Of a DNA stretch of 64,000 nucleotides, positions 26,294-34,447 are shown piece after piece. The DNA is from Parabacteroides hominis (GTDB lineage Bacteria; Bacteroidota; Bacteroidia; Bacteroidales; Tannerellaceae). Each line of letters starts with the position of its first letter. The first letter of the stretch is position 1. The position numbers were made by a program, and so were the translations under genes. The DNA lies in the NCBI RefSeq assembly GCF_014287585.1, contig NZ_JACOOJ010000003.1:141955-205954 (forward strand). The letters are read 5' to 3'. The notes below the pieces were generated by a model. It was not told where the DNA came from. It did no database searches and worked only from the letters and a program-made list of their open reading frames with translations.

Positions 26294-26301
26294 TATCTTT
26301 G
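26294..26301 (+). promoter_or_regulatory. -7 box for the DUF3575 gene
   Basis: TATCTTTG about 29 nt before the ATG at 26331. A weak TTTA lies at the -33 position. Confidence 0.5.
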
Positions 26302-26330
26302 TTTCCTAATTCATCATGTAAATCAATAAA

Positions 26331-26894
26331 ATGTCGATGAACAGAATCTATCTTGTCCTTATCAGCCTGTGTTGCGCTTTCTGTGCCCGGTCGCAGGTGG
26401 TTGGCGTGAAGACGAATGTGTTGTATGACGCGACGACGACTTTCAACTTAGGAGCAGAAGTCGCATTCAATAAACATTTTTCACTGGATATTTCGGGCAA
26501 TTACAATCCCTGGACTTTCTCGGACGATAAATCCATTAAGCACTGGCTCGTGCAACCGGAGTTGCGCTACTGGCTGCACGAACGGTTTAACGGGCATTTC
26601 TTCGGCGTTCATGCCTTGTATGCCGATTATGATGTGGCGGGCAAGGCACTTCTGAATGTGATGAAGTCCGGTTATGCTTATGATGGCAATGCCTATGGGG
26701 GCGGCATTTCGTATGGCTACCAGTTGTATCTTTCGCCTCATTGGAATATCGAGTTTACAGCCGGAGTCGGATATGTCCGTTTCGAATATGACAAAACGCC
26801 TTTCCCGGCTAACCAAGAGGCGGCGGGCACTTATCGTAACAACTATTTCGGACCTACCAAGTTAGGGGTAAGTATCATGTATATCATTAAATAA
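26331..26894 (+). CDS. DUF3575 fimbrial-locus barrel-like protein
   Basis: A 187-residue protein with a signal peptide and the family opening VVGVKTNVLYDATTTFNLGA and HFSLDISGNYNPW. DUF3575 proteins are small predicted barrels usually encoded at the start of Bacteroidales fimbria operons. Here the gene is followed after 7 nt by a DUF3868-like gene, the usual second gene. The rest of the fimbrial genes lie beyond a repeat region in the opposite orientation. Confidence 0.88.
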   Translation: MSMNRIYLVLISLCCAFCARSQVVGVKTNVLYDATTTFNLGAEVAFNKHFSLDISGNYNPWTFSDDKSIKHWLVQPELRYWLHERFNGHFFGVHALYADYDVAGKALLNVMKSGYAYDGNAYGGGISYGYQLYLSPHWNIEFTAGVGYVRFEYDKTPFPANQEAAGTYRNNYFGPTKLGVSIMYIIK

Positions 26895-26901
26895 GAGCCT
26901 T

Positions 26902-27402
26902 ATGAGAACAATTCCATATCTCCTGTTTTTCCTTTTTACCGCCTTGTTCAGCCATGCTCAGGAACTTCTGTCCGATTATCAGGGAATGGTGCATGTACGA
27001 GAAAATAGTATCGAACAACAGGGGGATAACTTGATGTTGAACGTGCAAATCGACTTGTCCGGATTGTCCGTAGGCCGTCACCAGAGCTTGGCAATTGCAC
27101 TGATGCTCCGCGAAGGGCGCGACTCGCTGATGCTTCAACCGATCGTTGTGAACGGAGCCAATAAGCAAAAGATGTACGAACGGACACTTGCCTTTAAAGG
27201 AAAAGCTGTTGCTGATGGCGGGGCTTATCTGGTTATGAAAAATCAACCGGCTTTACTCCGCGAGGTAACCTATCGGAAAGCAATCCCTTTCGAGTCCTGG
27301 ATGAAGGGCGCGGAGCTTGTGCTGGTCGGTGAGCTTAAAAACTATGATGGCGTTACGCAAAAGGTTTATATAAATGTTTTGACGGATCATCTGTTAGAAT
27401 AA
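26902..27402 (+). CDS. Short DUF3868-like fimbrial-locus protein
   Basis: A 166-residue secreted protein (signal to about residue 19) matching the N-terminal DUF3868 domain: MLNVQIDLSGLSVGRHQSLA and IVVNGANKQKMYERTLAF. In the usual fimbrial operon this domain is followed by an OmpA-like domain in a protein of about 450 residues. Here the reading frame ends at 27402, just before a run of intergenic repeats, so the OmpA part is missing. It is either a natural short form or a truncation. Confidence 0.8.
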   Translation: MRTIPYLLFFLFTALFSHAQELLSDYQGMVHVRENSIEQQGDNLMLNVQIDLSGLSVGRHQSLAIALMLREGRDSLMLQPIVVNGANKQKMYERTLAFKGKAVADGGAYLVMKNQPALLREVTYRKAIPFESWMKGAELVLVGELKNYDGVTQKVYINVLTDHLLE

Positions 27403-27450
27403 ACAGGAGACTTCACCTTTCGACGGGGAGGGATGTGCAAATGTAAGAAA

Positions 27451-27742
27451 ATTTGAACCACAAATAATGATTTATCAGTGAGCTAACAGACAAAGCTGCG
27501 CCTTATGCCGCAGACTCTTTTTTGCCGTCTGCTTCAGCAGACGGTTTAAAAGGTCTGGAGGCTAAGCCTCTTCCCTTGTGGGCTTTAGCCCCTTTATGGA
27601 TTATATTTAAAGGGGTTAAAACCCACATAGGAACCGGCAAAGCCGGAACAATCATCTGTCCGTCTGCTGAAGCAGACGGCAAAAGAGAGCCTACGGCACG
27701 CCATCCTATACACCGGTAAATCATCATTTCTGATTCAAATCT
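27451..27742. repeat. ~300-bp nested palindromic element, copy A
   Basis: Terminal inverted repeats (27451-27473 and 27718-27740) match at 20 of 23 positions and begin ATTTGAACCA. Inside are hairpins GCCGTCTGCTTCAGCAGACGG-type (two, inverted to each other), GAGGCTAAGCCTC, GGGCTTTAGCCC and CCGGCAAAGCCGG. No coding capacity for a transposase; MITE-like or REP-like. Confidence 0.8.
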
Positions 27743-27751
27743 GCTAAAATA

Positions 27752-27900
27752 TGAGTCTGATGGACGCAAATATAATTTTGACGCGGATTTCGCGAATAAC
27801 GCGGATAAGAAATATGTATCAGGTGTTTAATCCGCGTTATCCGCGAAATCCGCGTCAAGAAATCCTGTTTATTTATTTTAATCTGCGTCTATCAGACTCA
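27752..27900. repeat. ~150-bp inverted-repeat element
   Basis: The outer arms TGAGTCTGATGGACGCA and TGCGTCTATCAGACTCA pair with one mismatch. The inner 29-nt arms (27778-27806 and 27830-27858, rich in CGCGGAT) pair with one mismatch. The loop is about 23 nt. It resembles dispersed Bacteroidales palindromes. Confidence 0.85.
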
Positions 27901-28324
27901 AACCTCGTATGTGAAGTTGTTCCTATAGATGCCTGTCGCTTCCCGAAAAGACAGGCATCGGTTGCCGGATAGATGCCTACCTTTTTCCTGCTGCCCTATA
28001 GGCTTTTCCCGGACAGGCTAAAGGCTGTATTTTTTAGCCTATAACCTATATTTTACGGGACAGGAACCAATCCGATCCCTTATATGACAAAAACAGAAAA
28101 CAGGGTTCACTGCGGTAAAAGGCTAATGGCCAGCGATTTGTTGTGAAGGCTGTGAAGGCTGTGAAACCGGTTTACGATCATCCAATCCTATCGATCGATC
28201 CCGCCTTTTTTTATCCTGCATTCACAGGGTTCACAGCAACATGCTGATCTATAGAGTTTCCCGGACAGTGTGAACCCTAATTAAATAAAACAACCAGGGG
28301 GTATTTAGAGGATAATCTAAGAAG

Positions 28325-28626
28325 ATTTGAACCACAAATAATGATTTGTATATGAGCTAACAGACAAAGCTGTGCCTTATGCCGCAGGCTCTCTTTTGCC
28401 GTCTGCTTCAGCAGACGGTTTAAAAGATTTAGAGGCAAAGCCTCTTCCTCTGTGGACTTCAGGCCCTTTTCATATTATTATATTTAAAGGGTTTAAAAAC
28501 CCACAGAGGAACCGGCAAAGCCGGAATAATCATCTATCCGTCTGCTGAAGCAGACGGCAAAAGAGAGCCTACGGCACGCCATCCATATTATACACCGGTA
28601 AATCATCATTTCTGGTTCAAATCCGC
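28325..28626. repeat. ~300-bp nested palindromic element, copy B
   Basis: A second copy of the element at 27451, in the same orientation, 874 nt away, with point differences and small indels. Its terminal inverted repeats (28325-28347 and 28600-28622) match at 21 of 23. Differences in one arm of a hairpin are often balanced in the other. Confidence 0.8.
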
Positions 28627-28680
28627 CAAGGTTTGAAACTGTAAATGATTCAAAGCAGCCAAGAATCGATCTGTTTTTGT

Positions 28681-29589
28681 TTAAAAATAAACTGTTTCGT
28701 TGCTTGAGCCACCGTCTACCCAGGGGTTGATGCTGCCGGAGAGATGGATGTCTTTTGCTTGCAGGGTGAATTCGTAAGTTTGTTTCTTGCCGGGTTCGAA
28801 TGCTTTGGAGGATTCGATGGTATAATCTTTCCCACTCATACGGACGATAAAGACGGGTTTGGTAACCGGGAAGAGCAAATAATCGGTAACGATTGTCTGT
28901 TGTGCCGGGACGACAGGAGTATTTAAATCCTTGATAAATGTGTAGGTCGCAGTGGAAACCGCCTGCGTCAGCTTGCCCGTTTGAATATCGAGTTGTAAAG
29001 TCGGGGAGTAATTGGCTAAAGAGATGCTTTCTAAAATCATATCTTCTTTGATGTCGTCGGCTTTCTGGAATTTGATGGTGATAGCCGAGAGGAGGTGGTT
29101 GAAGGAGAGGTTGACCGTCTCTTCGTTTGTAGCTTTACTCCGGTTCAATACGGGAGTGGACCACATGATATCTTCTTGTTTGCTTAGATCGAACGGAATG
29201 CTTCCGGGCGTATTGGTGGCTGATGATATATAAGGATAGTAGGCATAGAAGTTCAGTAGGGTGTCCGGATTGATCGGATAATGTCCGTCTACGGATGCTA
29301 CTAATTCGTCGTTGCCGGCTTCTTTGGTATAGAGCGTGTTTGCCAGGTCTTTGCGGAGGGTGGTGTTTGCACTCCCTTCGTTTTTATGGTGTCCCCAAGA
29401 GAAGATCCCGATTTGGGAGTTGTCGGGAAGGGTGGTTTCGGTGATGATGGATTTGGTGGTAAGGGTTTGGATGCGGGTGGAAAAGTGGATGGCTTGCGAT
29501 GGCGTCGTTTCCAACACTGGCACATCTGTTTCATTACAACCAGATAATATAAGAAATAATAACCAAAATGTGTATTTGATGATTTGCAT
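28681..29589 (-). CDS. Fimbrillin-family lipoprotein (distal)
   Basis: A 302-residue lipoprotein (signal MQIIKYTFWLLFLILSGC, Cys about 18). It has fimbrillin-family features: IHFSTRIQTL near residue 35, SQIGIFSWGHHKN, and YAYYPYIS near 115 (the F/YYAYYPY motif of FimA-like subunits). Such subunits are exported as lipoproteins, processed at an arginine and polymerised into fimbriae; as the last gene it may encode a tip or minor subunit. It is separated from the upstream fimbrillin gene by a terminator-like hairpin. Confidence 0.85.
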   Translation of the reverse strand: MQIIKYTFWLLFLILSGCNETDVPVLETTPSQAIHFSTRIQTLTTKSIITETTLPDNSQIGIFSWGHHKNEGSANTTLRKDLANTLYTKEAGNDELVASVDGHYPINPDTLLNFYAYYPYISSATNTPGSIPFDLSKQEDIMWSTPVLNRSKATNEETVNLSFNHLLSAITIKFQKADDIKEDMILESISLANYSPTLQLDIQTGKLTQAVSTATYTFIKDLNTPVVPAQQTIVTDYLLFPVTKPVFIVRMSGKDYTIESSKAFEPGKKQTYEFTLQAKDIHLSGSINPWVDGGSSNETVYF

Positions 29590-29630
29590 GTGTTGTAATT
29601 GATTTGTAAGAGGGATGGGGTGATCAAAAA

Positions 29631-29733
29631 TAACTTCTTCTCCCCACGCTTGACATAGGATTACATAGGAACAGACCTTATTTGGTTTCTGAGATCTTAT
29701 GTGGCCTCACATCAAGTGCAGGGAGAAGTTTGC
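29631..29733 (-). terminator. Terminator-like inverted repeat between two fimbrillin genes
   Basis: On the minus strand, AACTTCTCCCTGCACTTGA pairs imperfectly with TCAAGCGTGGGGAGAAG, followed by GTTATTTTTG. The position between the stop of one fimbrillin and the start of the next suggests attenuation that lowers the distal subunit. Confidence 0.6.
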
Positions 29734-29758
29734 TTTTAAAGTGTCTTTATTTTAATTA

Positions 29759-30715
29759 TTAAATTTCTCCAGTGCCATGATTACCTTGATCCTCCCATGT
29801 TGTAACACTTTGTGTAAAGCTTAGTCCTGTAGCTGTAACCTTTACATCAATAGTCGTAATTTTACCTTTTTCAAGTGTAACATCTTGTGGTGTGAAAGTA
29901 TAGTTATCACCATCTATAGTAAATGTAACCTCCCCTATAACATTTTCTTCTGGAATAACCATGATTGCTTTACCTGCTGAGGTTTTGCTACTTTCATCTG
30001 AACCAATTGTGACTGCAGTTTCTGATGATGTTAGAGGGGTCATTGCTAATTCACCCGTAGCTGAAGTAAATGATCCATCTATTAGGCTCATCGTGCTTGT
30101 GCTTTTTGTATTTACAGATATTGCAGTTAAAGATGAAAGAGTTGCATTTGCATCCTTGTATATCGTAAATTTTACTTGAGCTAAAGCATGATTGAATACA
30201 AGATTATATGCATCTGATTGTGCTGTTTTTCCAGTTAAAGGGGTCGCATACATTAAATCGGTTTGTGCATCAGGAGTTGCTCCCAAAGTTATTCCAATAG
30301 TAGGGGCAGTACCCGCACTTGCAGCATTTACTGTTAGACCATTTCCTGCTTCTGCTAATGGTGCATAAGCATAGAAATCATACATTGTATTTGGAACTTT
30401 AGAATAATACACATTTTCTCCTTCAAATGTTATTCCACCTGCAGTTACATTTAGTTGCTTATTATCACATTTATTTGTTGCTGCCCAAGCACTACTCTCT
30501 GTATATTCAGTAGCCCAGAGACCTATTTTGCTACCTGTAGCTAATGCATTCTCTGTGAAAGGCGCTTTTGTATAGATTGCAATATTCTGCCCAAAAGAAA
30601 TTGCAATAGGATCTTTCCCTTTGTCGATTTCATCAACCGGATCATTTTCACTTGAGCAGCTACTCATAGCTGCCATGCTTGCTATAGCAAGCATGCTTAA
30701 TGCTAAACTTTTCAT
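29759..30715 (-). CDS. Fimbrillin-family lipoprotein (proximal, likely major subunit)
   Basis: A 318-residue lipoprotein (signal to SSC, Cys about 20). It has fimbrillin motifs: ISFGQNIAIYTKAPF near 45, SKIGLWATEY, YDFYAYAPLAEAG near 115, and a beta-rich C-terminal domain ending WEDQGNHGTGEI. The Ala/Ser/Thr-rich composition and AT-rich codons distinguish it from neighbours. In the genetic order regulator, DUF5119, fimbrillin, fimbrillin, this is the best candidate for the shaft subunit. Confidence 0.87.
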   Translation of the reverse strand: MKSLALSMLAIASMAAMSSCSSENDPVDEIDKGKDPIAISFGQNIAIYTKAPFTENALATGSKIGLWATEYTESSAWAATNKCDNKQLNVTAGGITFEGENVYYSKVPNTMYDFYAYAPLAEAGNGLTVNAASAGTAPTIGITLGATPDAQTDLMYATPLTGKTAQSDAYNLVFNHALAQVKFTIYKDANATLSSLTAISVNTKSTSTMSLIDGSFTSATGELAMTPLTSSETAVTIGSDESSKTSAGKAIMVIPEENVIGEVTFTIDGDNYTFTPQDVTLEKGKITTIDVKVTATGLSFTQSVTTWEDQGNHGTGEI

Positions 30716-30769
30716 AATATTCCTTTTTTTAATTGTTATTTACCCTATAATTACTTATTATTTATTTGT

Positions 30770-31690
30770 TTATTCGATGATTAAGCTGTCTCCGGAGGCA
30801 ACTTCCCAGCTATTGATTTTGACTGTGAAAGCGGAACCGGGGACGACGGTGGCATCTATGGCTACATCGATGTCGTGCCCTTCGGTTTCCTCGATGGATG
30901 TTCCTAAGTCGATCGTGGAAGAACTGTTGCTGCCATCGGATAAGGTAAAGTCTAATGTTACCTCATGAGTGGGAGTGTCCGGTTGTCCGGGGTCTACAGG
31001 TGGCTCTTCTCCTTTTTCTTTAGGTTTTCCCAGCATCAGAATGTTTGCCTGAACTCCTTCCTCCGAAGGAGTGGTTTCGAATGTCAGGTCTGTCAGTGTT
31101 TCTGTTGTGATCTCCTGTTTGCTCAGGTTGATCGAGGTCGACATTCCACTGATAGTCCCTTTACAGCTTACCATATTTTCAACTCCGTCTACCTTGATCC
31201 GTATGGAGAGGTTGCGGACTAATGGTTCGGGAGCAAATTCGACTAACTCGTTTTCTCCCCTTTTTATTTCCAACTCCTCTACGGCAATTCCATATAAAGG
31301 AATCTGGCCGGATTGAAGTTTATCAGCCGCTTTCGTTATCTGGATATACGCTTCTGCCGTTTCGAACTTGTTCGTATTTCTGAAAGCGATATCGGCTGCA
31401 TCACAGTTGAACACCAAAAGTTTGTACCGGGCAGGCGGCAATGTGAAATTCATGCCGTTTGCATCGTCATCCATCTGGATGACCGAGCCGCCGTCGGTCG
31501 GATAAAAACAGTACCGCACTTGTTCCGGAACCGGATATCCTTTCAGTAGCTTTTCCCATTTGAAGGAATATTGCACATGGCCCTGCTGTTCCAGATCCGG
31601 TGTCTTTTCTTTGCTGCATTTTATTAGCGTGGTTATGATGCAACAAATACTAAAGACGATCCCTGTTTTTAAACAATTCTGAATATTCAT
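30770..31690 (-). CDS. DUF5119 fimbrial accessory lipoprotein
   Basis: Start at 31690 (MNIQNCLKTG), giving 306 residues with a lipoprotein-like signal (LIKC). The body fits DUF5119: VQYSFKWEKLL, VRYCFYPTDGG, LPPARYKLLVFNCDA. DUF5119 genes normally precede fimbrillin genes and encode an anchor or accessory subunit. A Pro/Glu-rich linker (EKGEEPPVDPGQPDTPTHE) separates a second beta domain. A promoter lies about 50-75 nt upstream. Confidence 0.85.
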   Translation of the reverse strand: MNIQNCLKTGIVFSICCIITTLIKCSKEKTPDLEQQGHVQYSFKWEKLLKGYPVPEQVRYCFYPTDGGSVIQMDDDANGMNFTLPPARYKLLVFNCDAADIAFRNTNKFETAEAYIQITKAADKLQSGQIPLYGIAVEELEIKRGENELVEFAPEPLVRNLSIRIKVDGVENMVSCKGTISGMSTSINLSKQEITTETLTDLTFETTPSEEGVQANILMLGKPKEKGEEPPVDPGQPDTPTHEVTLDFTLSDGSNSSSTIDLGTSIEETEGHDIDVAIDATVVPGSAFTVKINSWEVASGDSLIIE

Positions 31691-31738
31691 TTTTACTAAA
31701 TAAGTATTGATTACCAATACTCCCTTACTGTTATGGTG

Positions 31739-31767
31739 CAAATGTAGAGGAATTACAGACGGGCAAA
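31739..31767 (-). promoter_or_regulatory. Promoter for the fimbrial operon
   Basis: On the minus strand, TTTG (31764-31767), a 17-nt spacer and TACATTTG (31739-31746). The spacer is short, which could require an activator such as the AraC-type protein just upstream. Confidence 0.6.
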
Positions 31768-31817
31768 ATTGTTTTTTTTAATCAAAAAGTTGCAAAACCT
31801 ACAATGTTTGTTGATTA

Positions 31818-32669
31818 TTATGAATTTTCGTCTCTTTCGTTGCGGATTGCACGCGGAGACTTGCCGAAATTGGCCCGGCAGAAGTGGGAAAAGTTGGAAA
31901 GGGATTCGAAACCGTACTTGTAGCAGATTTCGGAAATACTCAGGTTGGTGGTGATCAGGTCGTTTTGTATGTCCTCGGATTTCTTCTTGAGCATCCACTG
32001 GTAGGCGGGTTCCCCGAATGTATCTTTGAAAAGCCGGCGGAAGGTGGGAGTGCTGTATCCTCCTAATTGCGCAAAAGAGTCTACGTCTTTTACTTTCAGG
32101 TAATTCTGCACGACGAAATAGCGGAATGTTTTGCTATACCTATATATAGGTGCATAAAAACCGGCAATCTCTTTAAGCGTATAATAGCAGTTGAGCAGAA
32201 AATACAACTCCGTCTGTTTGGCTTTGAGTAATTCGAAGCAGCGAAGGTCATTGTTGAGGTACATCTTCAGTCCGTTGATGAAAAGGCGCAGTGGAAAACA
32301 CATGTCCATGACGATGGGAAGCAAAGGAGACTCTTTCGCCAGTTCCAGCCCTTTGTTGAAGCGGTCGGTACAAATGATCTGCGGGGTTTCGAACAGGTAG
32401 AGGATGCATTCTGCCGGTTCAAGTATGCGGAACTCCACGCGTGAGCCGATCGGCTGCATGATGAACTGTCCGTCGTGGAATATCGTGCCGGGATGTTCCT
32501 CACTGTCGACCTGCACCTTGCCGCTTACCAGGAAATAGATCGTATTCTGCGAACACCGTTCCTTCGGGATCTTCATCCCCTTCGGGTAGGAACGGTATTT
32601 GAACAGTTGCTTCTGATAATGTGAGCAAGAAGAACAGTCTGTATATTTCTGACAGATAAAATCAGACAT
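31818..32669 (-). CDS. AraC-family transcriptional regulator
   Basis: A 283-residue regulator: a Cys-rich N-terminus (C6, C12, C15), a cupin-like sensing region (about 40-150), then a C-terminal AraC double helix-turn-helix. The closing signature is ISEICYKYGFESLSNFSHF and FGKSPRAI. The first HTH reads DVDSFAQLGGYSTPTFRRL. It lies directly upstream of the fimbrial operon on the same strand, suggesting it controls it, and 12 nt after the GHL10 gene, so it may be cotranscribed with that gene. Confidence 0.9.
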   Translation of the reverse strand: MSDFICQKYTDCSSCSHYQKQLFKYRSYPKGMKIPKERCSQNTIYFLVSGKVQVDSEEHPGTIFHDGQFIMQPIGSRVEFRILEPAECILYLFETPQIICTDRFNKGLELAKESPLLPIVMDMCFPLRLFINGLKMYLNNDLRCFELLKAKQTELYFLLNCYYTLKEIAGFYAPIYRYSKTFRYFVVQNYLKVKDVDSFAQLGGYSTPTFRRLFKDTFGEPAYQWMLKKKSEDIQNDLITTNLSISEICYKYGFESLSNFSHFCRANFGKSPRAIRNERDENS

Positions 32670-32681
32670 CCGTGGCTGTGT

Positions 32682-34205
32682 TTAGAGTTTAACCTTTTTG
32701 CTTTTACCTTGATTTTCATTATGGAAACGGTCTACGGCGGTGACTACATAACGGTATTTGCGCTTCCCGTCGTCGTAGGGCAGCAGGTAGTTCGTCTCGC
32801 GTGTGATCGCTACGATCTTCGAAGGGTCGTCCAGATTGACCGGTTCCTTATTTTCGAAGCGGTAAATGACGAAATAGCTTGCCAATTCGGGATTGGTCTT
32901 GCTTTGTTCCGCCTGCCAGTGCAACATATAACCTTGGGCTGTCCATTCGGTTTTCAGCTTCTTGACCTCTTTCGGAGCCCGGTTGTGCAGATGGGTATAG
33001 GCCGGGATCAATGCCGGATAGCGGTGGTAGTTCCGTTTCAGGCTGTCGGCCACACCTTTGTTGTTCCAGAGTATTTCGTTTGCAGGCCAGAAACAATTTC
33101 CGCTGATATGGGAAAGTGCGCGTTCGTAGCGCATCTTGCGGGTCAGTTCTCCGGCTTTCATGGTGCGGGCCACGTCCTGGCCGATATACAGGTGTCCGCC
33201 ATTGGCGTTTTTGTTCCACCATTTGACCAGTGTGATATAGTCGGCTGCCGGATGTCCGATTTCCCAATATATCTGTGGGATGTTATAGTCTATCCAACCC
33301 TCTTTTACCCAGCGTGTCACGTCTGCATACAGGTCGTCGTAGTTTTGCAATCCGTTGGTGTTGCTGCCTGAACCGTCGGGCGTGCTTTTCTTGTTGCGGT
33401 AGATGCCGAACGGACTGATGCCGAAACGGACCCACGGTTTGGATAAGAGGATGGTGCGCTTGATCTCACGAATCAACGTGTTCACATTCTCCCTTCGCCA
33501 GTCTGCACGCTGTGATGCTTTATATCCTTTGTTCAAGCCGTATTTTTGGAAACTTTTGTCGTCCGGGAAAGGCATGCCCGCAACCGGATAGGGGTAGAAA
33601 TAGTCGTCCATGTGGATCGCGTCTACATCGTAACGGCTTACGATATCCCGTACCACGCGGCAGATGAACTGCCGGCTTTCCGGTAATCCTGGGTCAAACA
33701 GGATTTGCTTGTTGTAGGTCACGAACCATTCCGGATGCTTGTTATATATATGTGAATCGGCAAAACGGGTATTCCCGGCTGTGCTTGCCCGGTAAGGATT
33801 CAGCCAGGCGTGGAATTCCATATTCCGTTTGTGGCATTCTTCGATCAGGAAAGCCATCACGTCGAAGTCCCCCGCCGGGGCGAGTCCCTGCCTGCCGGTG
33901 TAGAAACGGCTCCAAGGCTCGATGTCCGATTTATAGAAAGCGTCGGCTTCCGGGCGTACCTGGAAGATGATCGCGTTGATCCCGCATTTTTGCAGATAGT
34001 CGAGCTTGCGGATGAAGTCTTTCCGCATTTGTGCGGGTGTCATATCCTTATATTCTCCCTGGAAAGCCGTCTGTATCCAAGCCCCGCGAAATTCCCGTTT
34101 CGCCTCTTTCCCAGTCGGTTGCTGCGGTATTTGTCGTGTCGTCTTACATGACGTTACTGCACCAAGCAGCAAGATCAGTAGCAGACGGAGGTATTTTGCC
34201 ATCAT
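32682..34205 (-). CDS. GHL10-family (DUF187) glycoside hydrolase-like lipoprotein
   Basis: A 507-residue lipoprotein (lipobox VTSC). The GHL10 TIM-barrel signature is FRGAWIQTAFQ, then INAIIFQVRPEADAFYKSD and FHAWLNPYRAS near 135. Conserved acidic groups include IHMDDYFYPYPV near 200. The C-terminus is a fibronectin-III-like domain (HWQAEQSKTNPELASYFVIY). Characterised relatives are few; they are thought to act on glycans including peptidoglycan-like or glucosaminyl substrates. Either of the first two codons can be the start. Confidence 0.9.
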   Translation of the reverse strand: MMAKYLRLLLILLLGAVTSCKTTRQIPQQPTGKEAKREFRGAWIQTAFQGEYKDMTPAQMRKDFIRKLDYLQKCGINAIIFQVRPEADAFYKSDIEPWSRFYTGRQGLAPAGDFDVMAFLIEECHKRNMEFHAWLNPYRASTAGNTRFADSHIYNKHPEWFVTYNKQILFDPGLPESRQFICRVVRDIVSRYDVDAIHMDDYFYPYPVAGMPFPDDKSFQKYGLNKGYKASQRADWRRENVNTLIREIKRTILLSKPWVRFGISPFGIYRNKKSTPDGSGSNTNGLQNYDDLYADVTRWVKEGWIDYNIPQIYWEIGHPAADYITLVKWWNKNANGGHLYIGQDVARTMKAGELTRKMRYERALSHISGNCFWPANEILWNNKGVADSLKRNYHRYPALIPAYTHLHNRAPKEVKKLKTEWTAQGYMLHWQAEQSKTNPELASYFVIYRFENKEPVNLDDPSKIVAITRETNYLLPYDDGKRKYRYVVTAVDRFHNENQGKSKKVKL

Positions 34206-34265
34206 GAAGTCTGTGAGTTTGAGATTCTTTTGTTTGTTGTCCTATATACTTTGTACAATCCGACA

Positions 34266-34273
34266 CAAAGATA
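34266..34273 (-). promoter_or_regulatory. -7 box for the GHL10 gene
   Basis: On the minus strand this reads TATCTTTG, about 61 nt before the start at 34205. The -33 is unclear. Confidence 0.45.
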
Positions 34274-34447
34274 ATAAAAGTTTAAAAGTCTCTATCTCTT
34301 TTTGTGTTAGAAACAATGGTTTGGGGAATAATACTTGATAGAAACTTGTTTGAAAAAGCATTTTTGAAAAGATATAAATCAATATGGAAAACAGAAGTGA
34401 AAGATAATCTTGCTACTTTTACCGCTGGAATCTTAAAAGAACAGACC

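Larger units (their letters stand above)
27403..28680. repeat. Intergenic repeat nest, no gene seen
   Basis: 1.28 kb between convergent halves of a fimbrial locus. It holds two copies of a ~300-bp nested palindrome (27451-27742 and 28325-28626), a ~150-bp inverted repeat (27752-27900), a hairpin (27928-27959, GATGCCTGTC with GACAGGCATC), and GTGAAGGCT tandem repeats near 28143. Short open frames here arise from the palindromes and are not considered genes. Confidence 0.85.

Noticed and set aside
27522..27719. A short open frame starting MPSASADGLKGLEAKPLPLW
   Set aside because: It is formed by the nested palindromes of the repeat element. Similar frames appear on the other strand, and the second copy breaks the frame.
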